Positions 9,553 through 20,996 are shown, counted from the first letter of the stretch. The stretch is DNA of 64,000 nucleotides from Balamuthia mandrillaris (GCA_031835245.1 JAVKOQ010000197.1:32828-96827), one strand, 5' to 3'. A program made the numbers and translations. Notes: generated by a model not told the origin, from the sequence alone.

Positions 9553-11532
9553 ATGTTACGCGGAATTCAAAAGATGCAGCCCACTTACACAACCTCCTTA
9601 TTGAGGGTACGTGCCTTGTTCTCTTTCTGCGTCCTTCTCTTTTTTTTTTTTTTTTGATTTGGTTCTGAGGTTCGCTACTTGCACAGAGCTCACACTTGGC
9701 AAGCAGCCTTAAAACCACCAGCTGGGTTTCTCGCGGAGTTCGCGCTTATTCGTAAGTACCTTGTTTTGAGCATTGCTTTTTTTTTTTTGAATAGCCAGGA
9801 TTTTATTTTGCCAGTAGGGCGCTCTCACTCACTCGCTCTTTTTCTCACTCACTTAGCACTAAGGAGCCAATTATTGGCATTGACTTGGGAACTACAAACT
9901 CTTGTGTGGCCATCATGGAAGCCGGACAACCTAAAGTGATCGAAAACAAGGAAGGCATGCGAACCACTCCTTCGGTAGTGGCTTTCACTAAGGACGATCA
10001 AGGCCGCACAGAGCGACTGGTGGGTGTAACTGCTAAACGTCAGGCCGTCACCAACCCTTCAAACACCTTCTTCGCCGTAAAGAGGTTGATTGGTCGTCAA
10101 TTCTCCGACCCTGCCACACAAGAAGACATCAAAAGAGTCCCTTACAAAATTGTCAGACACACTAACGGCGACGCCTGGTTGGAAGACACTTTCGGAAGGA
10201 AATATTCTCCAAGCGAAATCAGTGCTTTCACCTTGATGAAGATGAAGGAGACTGCTGGTGCGCGGTTTTTCCCTTGCCCCCCTCCTCTTGTCATTTCGTG
10301 CAGCACGAAGGAAGACTAACCTTTCGTACAGAGGATTATCTCGGAAAGGAGATCAAAAAGGCTGTGATCACTGTTCCTGCCTACTTCAATGACTCGCAAA
10401 GGCAAGCCACTAAGGATGCCGGAAAGATTGCTGGTCTTCAGGTTGAAAGGATTATCAACGAACCTACGGCTGCTGCTCTGGCGTATGGCCTTAACAAGAA
10501 CGAAGGGGAGACCGTGGCAGTATACGATCTTGGAGGTGGTACCTTTGATATCTCAATCTTGGAGATTTCCAAGGAGGGAGTGTTTGAGGTGAAAGCCACC
10601 AACGGAGACACATTCTTGGGAGGCGAGGACTTCGATAACGCGTTGTTAGACTATCTCGTTGACGAGTTCAAGAAACAAGAGGGCATCGATTTGTCAAAGG
10701 ACAAGCTGGCCATGCAAAGACTTCGTGAAGCTGCCGAAAAGACCAAATGCGAGTTGTCCTCTACCGTCCAAACCGAGATCAACCTGCCTTACATTACCGC
10801 AGGACCTGCCGGACCCAAGCACTTGAACCTCAAGATTACCCGCGCTTTGTTGGAGAAACTGACTGACAAGCTTATTCAACGTACAATCGAACCCTGTCGT
10901 GCCTGCCTTAAGGATGCTGGTTTGGACACCAAGGACATTGGAAGTGTCCTTTTGGTTGGCGGCATGACGCGCATGCCCAAGGTCCAGGAAACCGTCAAAA
11001 AATTCTACAACAAGGAGCCTAATAAGTCTGTCAATCCTGATGAGGCTGTGGCCATGGGTGCTGCTATTCAGGGTGGCGTTCTTGCTGGGAACGTCACTGA
11101 CATTCTTTTATTGGACGTTACTCCCCTTTCTCTCGGCATCGAGACCCTGGGAGGAGTTTGCACCAAGCTTATCCCGCGTAACACAACAATTCCTACCAAG
11201 AAGTCTCAGGTAAGTCTCAATGAAAAACAAAACAAAACAAAAAAAAAAAACTACACCAACCTACCAAGCTAACCTATCATAATATCGTAGGTGTTCTCTA
11301 CCGCAGCAGATGGACAGACAGAGGTGGAAATCAAGGTTTTGCAAGGCGAGAGGCACATGGCTGCTGACAACAAGGCTCTTGGTAGCTTCCACTTGACTGG
11401 CATCCCTCCTGCACCAAAGGGTACTCCTCAGATCGAAGTTACCTTCGACATTGACGCCAGCGGTATTGTTAATGTTTCTGCCAGAGACAAGGCTACCGGC
11501 AAGGAACAAACCAGTACGTGCTCCTTTTTTCA

Positions 11533-11576
<44 letters not shown>

Positions 11577-12022
11577 TTCCCGTCTTTGTTCTATCGCCGA
11601 TTAATTGGACAAACAATTTTCTAGTTCGTATCCAATCCTCTGGTGGTCTCTCTGAGCGTGACATTGAGAAGATGGTGAAGGACGCCGAGGAACACGAAGA
11701 AGAGGACAGGAAGCGCAAGGATGAGACAGAGGCCCGTAATCATGCCGAATCCGTTATTTATGACATTGAGAAGAACTTGCGGGAATTCAAGGAATACGTG
11801 CCGGCTGACGAGGCCTCTACTTTGCACTCCGAAATTGCCGAGCTTCGCAAGACTATGCAGGAGGGAGATGCCTCCGCCGTCAAGGCAGGTGCTGATGCCC
11901 TTCAACAAAAGTCTCTCAAGGCCTTCGAATCTGCCTACAAGCAAAAGGCTGCCCAAAATGAATCCCAGAGCTCTGGGGGCAAGAAGACAGAGGAAGCCCC
12001 TGATGCTGAGGTAAAGGAATAA
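9553..12022 (+). CDS. Mitochondrial Hsp70 (mortalin/DnaK type)
   Basis: ATP-driven chaperone of the mitochondrial matrix and motor of protein import. Exons 9553-9606, 9670-9755, 9857-10257, 10332-11209, 11291-11513 and 11625-12022 join in frame to 679 residues. The first two exons give a basic leader with no acidic residues until after residue 40. Signatures: [51 protein letters not shown], and the substrate domain [12 protein letters not shown]. The mitochondrial/DnaK type is shown by the 'CVAIMEG'-like start and a C-terminus ending in acidic residues rather than EEVD. The last intron holds a CT microsatellite. The exon 2 donor (GTACCT) is chosen by phase. Confidence 0.95.
11535..11574 (+). 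repeat. Intronic (CT)n in mtHsp70
   Basis: About 19 CT units near the donor side of the last intron, about 50 bases from the acceptor. Confidence 0.9.
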
Positions 12023-12035
12023 GCGCCCCCCAAAA

Positions 12036-12041
12036 AATAAA
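12036..12041 (+). terminator. Likely polyadenylation signal of mtHsp70
   Basis: AATAAA lies 14 bases after the mtHsp70 stop and is followed by a second overlapping AATAAA. Confidence 0.5.
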
Positions 12042-12134
12042 TAAAATAGAAACTCGTTGAACAAAAACGATGAGCGGTCGTGCTTTGCAAATAATGGAGA
12101 GATTTTTAAAATGAAGCAACACGACACCTGCATC

Positions 12135-12873
12135 CTAGGAGGAGAGGAAGAATGGGCTGCTATCTGGAGAGGAGCAAGTGGGGAAGGAGAGGCCATCCCC
12201 AGGGGGTGGGGCCAGGTGCGGCATCAGCCATGAAAACCAGTGCCCTGCCAGTATGCTGCCATTGATGTACATCAGTGATCATTGTTGAGGAATAGACAAA
12301 AAAACAAAAAAAAAACAAAAAAAAAAGGAAGAGGGTTGCTTGCCCACCTGGGTTGCCCAAAGAAATAACGCCAATTTTTTCTTTGCCCCAAGTCATAGGG
12401 ATTATGGAACTCTTGCCCACTTTGCTTGGCTTGAGCTTCCATAAACCTATTGTAGTAGAACTCGATGGTAGTCTGCCCCGTCAGCACCAAATAGAGATGC
12501 CAACCTAGCATCAGACACATTGCCACCCATATCGCTAATGTCAACACGAATGTGAACATGGCTAAGCCTCGTGCATTAGTGCCTTGCCAGGGCTTTGTTT
12601 GTGTAGTGTGAAGTCACAATATGTTAGGTTGCAAACAGATACGGTTCACAAGAAAACAAAGGTACACCCATTAACGCTTTACTACGGTGTAAACACTAGA
12701 CGCACCACTTGAAAGTCGCGATCTACGAAAGGCCCATAGCTCATAAGGGCAACATAGGCGCAGCCCACCCATAGATAAAACAGAAAAAGAAAGAAGTAGC
12801 GATGATTAAAATGTCCTACACAGTTACACACCCATGCTACTCAAACACCTCATTAGCCAACAGTTACAATTGC

Positions 12874-12912
<39 letters not shown>

Positions 12913-13620
12913 AAGACATACGACAATGGTGGTCCATCTTTAGCACACACCTAAACGAAAAGCATTATTTAGCTGTCAAAAAGAACAAGGAGAACAACCA
13001 GCAGAATGAAATAATGAGGGGAGGCGGAGTGGTGATGCGTACTTCCGACAAACATGACAATGATGGGCACGAGGAGGTTTTGGTACTTTACCTACAAAAC
13101 GTGAAATGAATCAGTCAGCCCTCTCGTGAACCAGTTGAAAAGAAGAGCAACAGCAGACGTACAGATTTTACACCATCGACTAAAACCCTGGCCTCTTCGC
13201 GGGGCGGCCTCTCTTTCCAAGAGTTCTAACTCTTCTGGATCTACCTCCGTCTATTCGAGAATGGAAGTGAGTGGAGTGAAGGAAGGCGGGCAAACTTGCT
13301 AACAAGATGGAGTGACGAACGGTTTCAGGCGGAGAGCCAGGAGGCGTAAATACACACATAAAATAGTTGAAGAGTACGCCTTGGGCGAGGAACAAGCCCC
13401 ACGCCACGTGCAGCATGCCATACAAGGAGAACACAGGAGTATGGTAGGGGAGGATGGCCAACAGGAACACGTAAATCACGCCTGCTATGAGAGTGGTCGC
13501 CAGCGCCACGAAAAACGGACCTATAATCCGCAGCAGCACTTCTGTCACTCTCTTGGAGTACTTGACCAAGGTGAAGGCCAGGTCCAAGAGGTGGTCACCA
13601 AGGCCCACCACCAACCCCAT
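12135..13620 (-). CDS. DHHC-type protein S-palmitoyltransferase
   Basis: Golgi/ER membrane enzyme that attaches palmitate to cysteines. Exons run 13321-13620, 13163-13250, then about 13045-13093, 12921-12949, 12702-12827, 12343-12555 and 12135-12260. Exon 1 carries two transmembrane helices. The cysteine-rich domain spans four exons: RWCKIC, KVPKPPRAHHCHVCRK, CVLKMDHHC and PWVCNCVGHFNHRY, so the catalytic DHHC is present. Two more helices follow, then TTIE (the TTxE motif) and FHNPYDLGQRKNW...FG, as in the family. The tail ends PPPGDGL. The canonical CPWxNNCVG reads CPWVCNCVG here, adding a cysteine. The intron after the DHHC exon has a CT microsatellite. Confidence 0.9.
12877..12909 (-). repeat. 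Intronic (CT)n in the DHHC gene
   Basis: CT on the transcript, in the intron that splits the catalytic CPW. Confidence 0.9.
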
Positions 13621-13873
13621 CTTCTTCTTCTTCTTCTGTCTCTTTCTTTTCTTTGCTGTGTCTGTGCTTTTTTGTCGACACGAGGAGAGAAACCCCTCAG
13701 CCCATCACACCACACGTGCGGGTGTTGGCATGATGCAGGCAGGCATGCATGCATGGAGGTATGTATTACAATAGAAGGAATGTGTGTGGCCAGGCTACCT
13801 GCTGGGGAGGTTTTTCGAAAAAAAAAGCAAGCTCACACGTGCAGCTCCCACCAAGCTCAGCGCTGAGAGGTGG

Positions 13874-14272
13874 CTAGGAGAGGAGCGTGCCCTGCAAACG
13901 AACTTTGGGGAGGGCAGCAAAAGTGAGGTCGCTGTAGCCGTCAGGCATGAGGCCCAAGGGCATGTCGGCGTCCACCCAAATGACGGGCTCCTTGAACTGC
14001 CACTGACTCATAAGGCTGCGAAGTGGTATCCTCCCTTTGTCCAACACAACCTGTTGGGAGTGTAGCACCTGGGCGTGGTTGTGGCTGTTGACCAGCTGCA
14101 CGGTAACGCTCCCCTGCCCGATCTCCGCCTCTATTCTTTGGCGTTGTTCTTCTTCGAGCTGCTGTGGCGTCTTCTTCGGAGGGCCCGTGGCTGCCCCGCT
14201 TTTGGATTGCAACCTGCGGGCGAGCCTGGCGTTCTCTTGCTCCAGCATGTCCTTTCCTCCTTGTCCGTCCAT
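13874..14272 (-). CDS. Small uncharacterised protein, 132 residues
   Basis: An intact single-exon frame with ATG at 14272. Residues 1-50 are polar and probably coiled-coil (LEQENARLARRL, QLEEEQRQRIEAEI). Residues 52-131 look like a small beta-rich domain: SVTVQLVNSHNHAQVLHSQQ and EPVIWVDADMPLGLMPDGY. I do not recognise the family. It faces the MFS transporter across 230 bases and so probably shares a promoter region with it. A real gene seems likely because the sequence has ordered hydrophobic patterning and normal composition. Confidence 0.5.
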   Translation of the reverse strand: MDGQGGKDMLEQENARLARRLQSKSGAATGPPKKTPQQLEEEQRQRIEAEIGQGSVTVQLVNSHNHAQVLHSQQVVLDKGRIPLRSLMSQWQFKEPVIWVDADMPLGLMPDGYSDLTFAALPKVRLQGTLLS

Positions 14273-14502
14273 GGGGGGGGGGGGGCACTCGTCTGCTGCT
14301 GCTGTTTGTAGCCGCGTGCTGCTGTGGTCTCCTTTATTTTGGTTTCTTTTGTCCGCAAAAAAAAGAAGGCAGCTTCCTTCCCTCCCTCTGGTGGTTCCTG
14401 CCCCTTCCTCTGCTGTGGCTGGCGCCTGGCTACCCCACTGCCCAACGACACAGCAGCAGCACCACCAATACTACTAAAAATAATAAGGTAGCAGTAACAG
14501 CA

Positions 14503-16689
14503 ATGGGGAGGAGGGGGATAGAGGAGGAGGAGGGAGGAGCCTCCACTAATGCTCCAATGATGATGGGTCCAATGGGCGGCGGGGGCTCAAGCCTCTTGGG
14601 CTGGAGGCGCTTGAAAGAAGCGGCAGCAACTGCTGGAAGGAGCCGCCCTGCTGTGATGGTCGGAACGGGGACACGGCGATGGCTCTCACTGGGTGCCGGC
14701 GCTGCCATGATGTGCATAGCCGGCACGCTCTATGACTTTAGCGTCTATGGCCCCGAGCTGAAGAAGGAGTTGGGCTGGGAGCAAGTCCAGCTCGGATTCG
14801 TGGGGGCCATGGGCAACGTCGGCAACTATACTGGCGTTCTCATAGGTTGCGTTCATACGCTGTTTTTTCGATGACGAGCAAGCGGTGGTTGTTCCTGCTA
14901 CTGACATACGAACGCCTGCAGGAATGTTCAACGACCGGTGGGGCGGACGAGCCGCTGCTTTGGTTTCCGGCCTGTTGCTGTTGTTTGGCTACCTTTGCAT
15001 CTATCTTGCGTTTCGTCATATGTTGCCTTCTTTCTTTGTTTTGGTGGCATGTTTCATGTTCATGGTGGGGCAGGTTGGTACCACTTACACTCTCCTATCA
15101 CTCTCCGTTGCAACGGAATGTTGATGGCCGCTCTCACAAGCAAGGGTTCCCATGGCACCTATACTGCCGCCCTCATGACCAACGTCAAGAACTTTTCAAG
15201 TAGCCACCGCGGCAAGGTCTCTTCCTTCTCTACTCTCGTTCTTACTTCATTGTATCAGTTGCATGTAATGGTGGGCTAACATGAGACAACGGGACAAGGC
15301 AGATAGTTGGCATGCTGGTGAGTTTATATGGCCTCAGCGGAGCCATCTTTACCCAACTCTATCGGTTGATATTTGCCTCTACAGCAAATGTGGCGGCCTT
15401 CATCCTACTAATGGCTGTAGCGTCGGGATTGGTAGACTTTATAAGTGCTATCTTTCTGGAAGAACATCCACCTGAAGCAACAACAACGGATAAACAAGAG
15501 GCAAATGAAACAGAAATGAGGGTATGACGCTTATTTGCCGTCTCTACGTCTAGTCTGCCTCACCTATTAAGTAAACAGCTTTTGTGCGACGACTCTAGCC
15601 CTGATGGGACTCAATCTCCTCGTGAACCTCTTGACACTGAGGATGTCAGTACCATTCATTACGAAAGGCAGCTTGGTTCGGAGGAAAGCAAGCCAGAATT
15701 GGAACAAAAAGAGCAAGATATACAGCATGATGAAGGGCAACCATCGTCTTCAATAGAAATCACAGGCTTAACACTGCTCAAAAGCTCCTCCTTCTGGTTC
15801 CTATTTGCTGGCTTTTTTATTGCCACAGGCAGCGGCCTCTTGTTTATCAATCACGTACGACATTCCATATCTTACCCTCACTCTCATTCTCAAGCGTTAT
15901 ATTTCACCTCTCATCTCGCGCTTTGCTGATCTGCATCCATAGGTAGGGTCACACATACTTAGCCTTGGTGGCAGCAGTGACTTCAAAGTTACAATTGTGA
16001 TCCTGCTGTCGCTTTTTAACGCATTGGGTCGCGTTTTAGTTGGCTTTTTCTCCGACTTTGTGTACTCCTTTCCTTTACTTTCTTTTAACCGGTATAATAG
16101 GCTAACTTGACTCACTGCGAATGCCTCTTATTACAATAGGAGACACTACGTTCCGAGAATTGGTTTCGCACTCTTTTGTATTTGTCTAATGGGGGCAGCT
16201 CATTTGCTTTTGGCAATGGCTGGACAGGTGTGGGTAGTCGCGCTGGCCACCCCATTTGTTGGCCTTGCCTATGGAGGTACTTCCTAGCTCTCATTCGTAT
16301 AGAAAGCGGGCTAACTGAAAGAGACCCATTTGTAAGCAGGGTTGTATGCGGCATATCCCACTCTTGTGAGCCTTCTCTTCGGATTGAAGAACTTTGGGCA
16401 GAACTGGGGTTGGTTAGCACTAGCGCCAGCGTCGGGAGGTCTGTGTCTAGGCTTGCTTGCTTCGGTTTTGTATGACATGCAAGTAGTCAACCAGCATGAT
16501 ACCAGCGCTTCGCATAGTGGTAGTGGGGATGATGAAGGTCACGATTGTTATGGTTCCCACTGTTACCGCTACATCTACTTTCTGACAGGAGGCCTTAACC
16601 TGCTGGCCGTTATCATTTCAATTGCTGTCCTTAAGGGGACGCGCCTCAGCAAACACTTCCTCCATAAGCCTTCTGCTGTTTACTATTAA
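14503..16689 (+). CDS. Nodulin-like major facilitator superfamily transporter
   Basis: Twelve-helix-type membrane carrier with unknown substrate. Exons: 14503-14845, 14922-15073, 15147-15216, about 15312-15521, 15572-15855, 15944-16047, 16140-16280 and 16341-16689. A Gly/Arg-rich cytosolic head of about 60 residues precedes helix 1 (AGAAMMCIAGTLYDFSVYGP). MFNDRWGGRAAALVSG is the loop 2-3 motif, followed by VGQGSHGTYTAALMTNVKNF and VGMLVSLYGLSGAIFTQLY, which match the nodulin-like family. A long acidic loop (about 90 residues) splits the halves. The second half has FNALGRVLVGFFSDF. The closest known groups are plant nodulin-like and protist MFS proteins, some linked to monocarboxylates or amino acids; the substrate cannot be read here. 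Confidence 0.8.
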
Positions 16690-16842
16690 CGAGATAATCC
16701 ACTGCGCCCCTCTTCACCAGACCTTCTGACACCGCTAGTGGGAGGGGAGAGAGAGCGCGTAACGAAGAGAAGAAGCGGCTACAACGTTTATAAATAAAAT
16801 AAAAAATGATCTCCGCCTTAGCAAATTTACCTGTTAAGTTTA

Positions 16843-17550
16843 TCATTGTAAGTTAAGTGGCAGGGGAAAGGGTTTGGGTTTTACGCACATTTGTACATTG
16901 CCAATGGATTGGAAGCGCCTGAGGAGCTCGTCCCACTGTGCTGAGTCTAGCTCGAAGGCGTTCCTGTAAACTTCATCGTGTTCCACGTCTTCATCAACAG
17001 ACAATTCTTTTTTGTAGTTGCCCGAGCAATACGTAAGTGTGCCTTTCACGGTATCAAAAATGAGAAGGGCGTGAGGCGTCCCGTTGCGTCTGCGCTTTGA
17101 CACAATGCGGATGGGAAAGCCATTAACGTATTCCAATATTTGATCTATAATAGTTTCCGTTAACTCCAACTTATGGTAACAATTGCACCTAAGCTCCATC
17201 TCCTGCTTTTTGTTCCTGGAAAAGTTGTCAACAACAGCAATCACATGAGAAACGAAGCTTGATTACCTCCTTGAAAGTTGAATACATTCCATCCCCTCTT
17301 CGAATCCGAAGGTGGCCACATACCCACACGCTTCTGGAGAGGGTCCGACGCTAGGGAATATATATTGTATCGGCTGCGGGGTGCTTGCCGACGTCTCGCA
17401 GACAAGGTAGCCATCGCAGCAATCTACGAAGACAACAAAGTGGTTCATTTTGTCATGTGGAACGATTTTAATCAGTTTCTTACAAGGAACAACTTTTGCC
17501 GCTAGTCCCGCCTAAGTTATTCAAAATATTAAAAGGGGAACGGCTACACT

Positions 17551-17609
<59 letters not shown>

Positions 17610-17807
17610 ACAAGCCTTTTTGAGTTGCTCACAAAGAATCACAGAAAGGCCGTAACAGTTCGCGCCGTTGCAGATCAGTTCGGCTTGTTTATTTTCAGCC
17701 ACATTTAGGGTATTATTGTAAAGATATTTTAGGTACTGTTCTTGCAATAGTGGCGCAGCCACGTTGGCAGCCTCGGCAGTGGTAAGCTGGGACGGCGCAT
17801 CCACCAT
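16843..17807 (-). CDS. Uncharacterised protein of three exons
   Basis: I do not recognise this family. Exon 1 starts at ATG 17807 and ends near 17630 (donor GTGAGC). Exon 2 runs from about 17500 to 17267, and exon 3 from about 17216 to 16843; the phases agree. The product is roughly 255 residues and soluble. Exon 2 is rich in cysteine (VDCCDGYLVCE) and opens with VVPCKKLIKIVPHDKMNHF. Exon 3 starts with a charged stretch and ends in WDELLRRF...MCVKPKP. The first intron holds a CT microsatellite of about 55 bases on the transcript. It is divergent from the CYTH-like gene. Confidence 0.6.
17553..17606 (-). repeat. Intronic (CT)n in the uncharacterised gene
   Basis: About 27 units, CT on the transcript. 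Confidence 0.9.
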
Positions 17808-17958
17808 TCTTTTGCCTTCTTAGTTTTGAATAAGATGGGAGGAAAAAAAATGGCGGGAAAGTCCCATAATGTAAATGTAGTATGTCGAAATTTTCACCGA
17901 ACGGCCTTCTCTCTGCTCTTTTCTTTTTGTCCCTCGCTAAACACCAGCAGCCAACACC

Positions 17959-18996
17959 ATGATCGTGACGCAGTACCCTTCTGCTGCCTTTCCTGCCGAA
18001 CAAAAAGAGACCACGTTCATCCCAATAGAGCGTCGTAGCTTCACTTACTCTGATGCCATCGATTTCAAACTACAAGCTAACGACACGGCTACCCCAGGCT
18101 GCCAACAGGAGGAATCCCAATCCTTATCTGACGAGGCACCAGTGATTAAAATGCACTTTGGGCCAACTGGCTCGTGGAGGGAGTTCCCCGTCACCGAATA
18201 CGAGACAAACTACATCTTGGAAACCTTTTACGACACCAAGGAGCACCTCCTCACCAAGAAAAACTACTGGTTAAAATATTATCGAAAAGGGGACGGGAAA
18301 GAGCGCTGGATACTGAAGCGCTGCGCCCAGACAAAACGGTCTACTTCAGGAGACAATGTGACCTACTCTGTGTTGGAAGAAGAGGCCGCCATATTGGAAC
18401 AGTTAGCAATCTTATTGGGCCACGAAGAGAAGTCGGTGGGCAAGTTTGAGGAACTGCGGCCATTTGCAACATTGGAGAGCTGCCGATACACCCCCAAAAA
18501 CCCCAGTACGCTCACCAGCAACACATACTATTGGGACTTGGTTCGCTTTCAACCTCAACACTGGCGACTACTGGGAGTGCTCTGTGTCAAAAGAGAGACA
18601 TCAGTTGAAGCCATCACCGCTGCCAACCTCCTTCCTGCGTCTACGAGGATGGGGATCATTGCTCCTGTCCGTAGCAAGATTGTGGAATATCTCTTTCAGT
18701 ACAAGAGGAAGTGGTATGAAGAGCTGGTGCGCGAAGGTGTGGTGCCACAACGGAACTATCACCAACTGCCCCTTTGTGAACAATATCCCTTTGCCACTGG
18801 TTGTTGGAGACCCCCTTACGAGGTGGAGGGCTATCTCTCATGGGAACAAAGAATCGAAGCTTACGAAGAGATGGTGAATGCCTCTGAAGATTGCCTAGCC
18901 CCGGAGTATTTCTGCCGCTTGAAGAAGCACTACAAACATATGGTGAGATGGGGCAACATATCCATGGCTGATGATGACCTACTGGACTACTTCTAA
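17959..18996 (+). CDS. CYTH-like (triphosphate tunnel) domain protein
   Basis: An intronless frame of 345 residues. The segment from about residue 85, ILETFYDTKEHLLTKKNYWL, followed by KERWILKRC, resembles the tunnel-fold pattern 'YYDTPELSLMRADHWLR...WELKCP' of thiamine triphosphatase and other CYTH enzymes. The N-terminal ExExK metal motif typical of the superfamily is not visible where expected. Function as a triphosphatase is therefore unproven. The rest is rich in aromatic and charged residues, with an alternating pattern of YxxLVREG and YxxL motifs near the C-terminus. It is divergent from the uncharacterised gene at 16843-17807. Confidence 0.6.
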   Translation: MIVTQYPSAAFPAEQKETTFIPIERRSFTYSDAIDFKLQANDTATPGCQQEESQSLSDEAPVIKMHFGPTGSWREFPVTEYETNYILETFYDTKEHLLTKKNYWLKYYRKGDGKERWILKRCAQTKRSTSGDNVTYSVLEEEAAILEQLAILLGHEEKSVGKFEELRPFATLESCRYTPKNPSTLTSNTYYWDLVRFQPQHWRLLGVLCVKRETSVEAITAANLLPASTRMGIIAPVRSKIVEYLFQYKRKWYEELVREGVVPQRNYHQLPLCEQYPFATGCWRPPYEVEGYLSWEQRIEAYEEMVNASEDCLAPEYFCRLKKHYKHMVRWGNISMADDDLLDYF

Positions 18997-19119
18997 AAAA
19001 TATTCTTTGTTTTTATTCTATGTTCAAGTAGCCAACTGTTCCCTCATGAGGCACTGTGTTTTAGGTGACAAAGGAAGGTACATAAAACAGAAGTGTTGAT
19101 CCAGTTACAAATAACAGAA

Positions 19120-20489
19120 TTAGAAACCGCTGGCGTCGATGCACTTCACCAGTAAACTGGTCTGTACGTCTTGCCAGATATGCTTTATCTGGTTGGTGTC
19201 CGTGGCGCAGGTCGTGTGGATGTAAACTCTGTCTCTGTCGCCTTCTTTCTTGACCTGGCTTCGGAACTGTTTTTTAATAAACTTGATAGCGTTATCATAG
19301 TCCTTTCCGCCGGTGTACTCGGGGAAGAGCACTTTCAAATCCACTCGCTTTATCTTCTCCTGGAAAAGGTCGTCTTTGTTGAGGAAGAGAATAAACGGGG
19401 TGCGATGGAACCATTTCGAGTTTATCAGGTCGTTGAACAACTGCAATGCTTCCTCCAAGCGGTTTGTAGCGCCATCCTCCTCCAATAACATGTCGTACTC
19501 GTTGGTGGCCGCCACAAAAATAACGGCCGTCACTATTATTAAGAAGAAAAAACTCTGTGAGCACCAACGACACAACCATAACAAGAGCCAGAACGATGCA
19601 AAATAAAAAGAAGAAGGTGGACAACAAGAAAAGAAAAACAAGAAGCGCATAAAGAGAGATGTATGGCATAAGGACTAACCCTCGCTGAAGCAATGAATCC
19701 ATTTCTCACGTTCTCCTCGCTGACCTGCTGCGTCAATCATCCTGTTAAAATACGGCTGTAAGTTTTCCCTTTCTAGGTGAGAGAGAGCAACAAACCTGAT
19801 CTCGTGGCCTTCAACATTAAATGTAGATTCTTGAACACCACATGTTCGTTTTCTGATGGGGTGGCGTCAGTACCGGCAAAAGGATAATGCCACGTTAAAA
19901 ACAGAGAGGAAACAGAAAGGTGTTACCTTTGAAAGAGAATATCTTGGTTAGAAGGTACATAGTCTGAAGCAGCCAGTCGGTCAATGTCCTCGACGTAACT
20001 GCAAATGAGAGAAAGGATGATGATGGATTATGTCTTAGCAAGTCGCCAGCAATCAAACAGCAAAGAGGACACTGTACTGTTGTGAAGACAGGTTGATGAC
20101 AAATTCGTTCGCTCGCTTCAACGCCTCTTGCACATGGCTGTCGTTCCAAAGCGCCTTCACGGCTGCGACGATGTCCGGCTTAAGGGCCAAACCGTCCAAT
20201 TTCTCGGGTCCAAGTTCAGGTACATTGCCGGAAGCTCTGAGCCCCATGGCCACTCCTGCTTTTGCCTTTGCTTTTTCTTTGCCTTTACCGGAGCCAGTGA
20301 CTTCCTCGTCCTCTTCCTCCTCGCCGTTTGCTTGCGTTGGGGAACGTGGTGGGGGCACCAAGTTACGTTCCAACGCGATCTTTGTTATGAGTTCAGCATG
20401 CTCCTGAGTATACCACAAATTCCCTTCATTATTAGCTCCTCACACAAACGAGCACCCTGGCTTAAAAAATATATACCGAGCAAACAGAA

Positions 20490-20528
<39 letters not shown>

Positions 20529-20996
20529 AAAGAATGAAATAAAGGACATCTAGAATAAAGGTAACGAGGAAAGAGAGAAACAACAAGCAAATAAACATAC
20601 CTCGTTGTCAGGAGCAACGCCACTGCTCTCTCGGACTAGGGTGGCAATAAAACCGATTACGTTTGCATAAATGCTTCTTTTGTACTCCGCCTTCTCCTCC
20701 GCTGTGAATCCGTCTGTATGAATAATTCTCATCTGCTTAGCAAGGGTGGACTTTCCGCTGTCTCCCGTTCCTGTTTTTAAAAACAAAATATTAAAATTTA
20801 AAAACAGCTCATGTGAGCTGCCTGGTGAAGTGCTTCGAAAGGGAGTATAGCACGAACCAAGCAACAAAATTTTCTTCTGCTTTCGCATCTGTTGGGCAGC
20901 TTCTTTCAGTCCCTTTTCTATGGCCAAATGCCTCTGCCTTTCCTCCTCACTCCCGAAGGAGGTTTTTCGAGCGTGTCCTCCCTTGAACAACTTCAT
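19120..20996 (-). CDS. Heterotrimeric G protein alpha subunit
   Basis: GTP-switch coupling receptors to effectors. Seven exons, 20858-20996, 20601-20770, 20078-20403, 19927-19998, 19796-19852, 19680-19741 and 19120-19532, join in frame to 412 residues. P-loop GTGDSGKST; switch I RKRTCG keeps the catalytic Arg and Thr; switch II is DAAGQRGEREKW and keeps Gly-Gln; FLNKDD and TTCATDT complete the nucleotide site. Oddities: no MG...C at the N-terminus (it starts MKLFKGG), so no myristoyl or nearby palmitoyl site; DAAGQ replaces DVGGQ; and the helical domain carries an insertion of about 40 residues, acidic then lysine-rich. It lies in tandem with the kinase upstream. Confidence 0.92.
20492..20525 (-). 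repeat. Intronic (CT)n in G alpha
   Basis: CT on the transcript, in the second intron. Confidence 0.9.

Noticed and set aside
14037-14477. Cysteine/serine-rich plus-strand frame opposite the small orphan gene
   Set aside because: It is the antisense shadow of the minus-strand frame plus a C/G-rich promoter.
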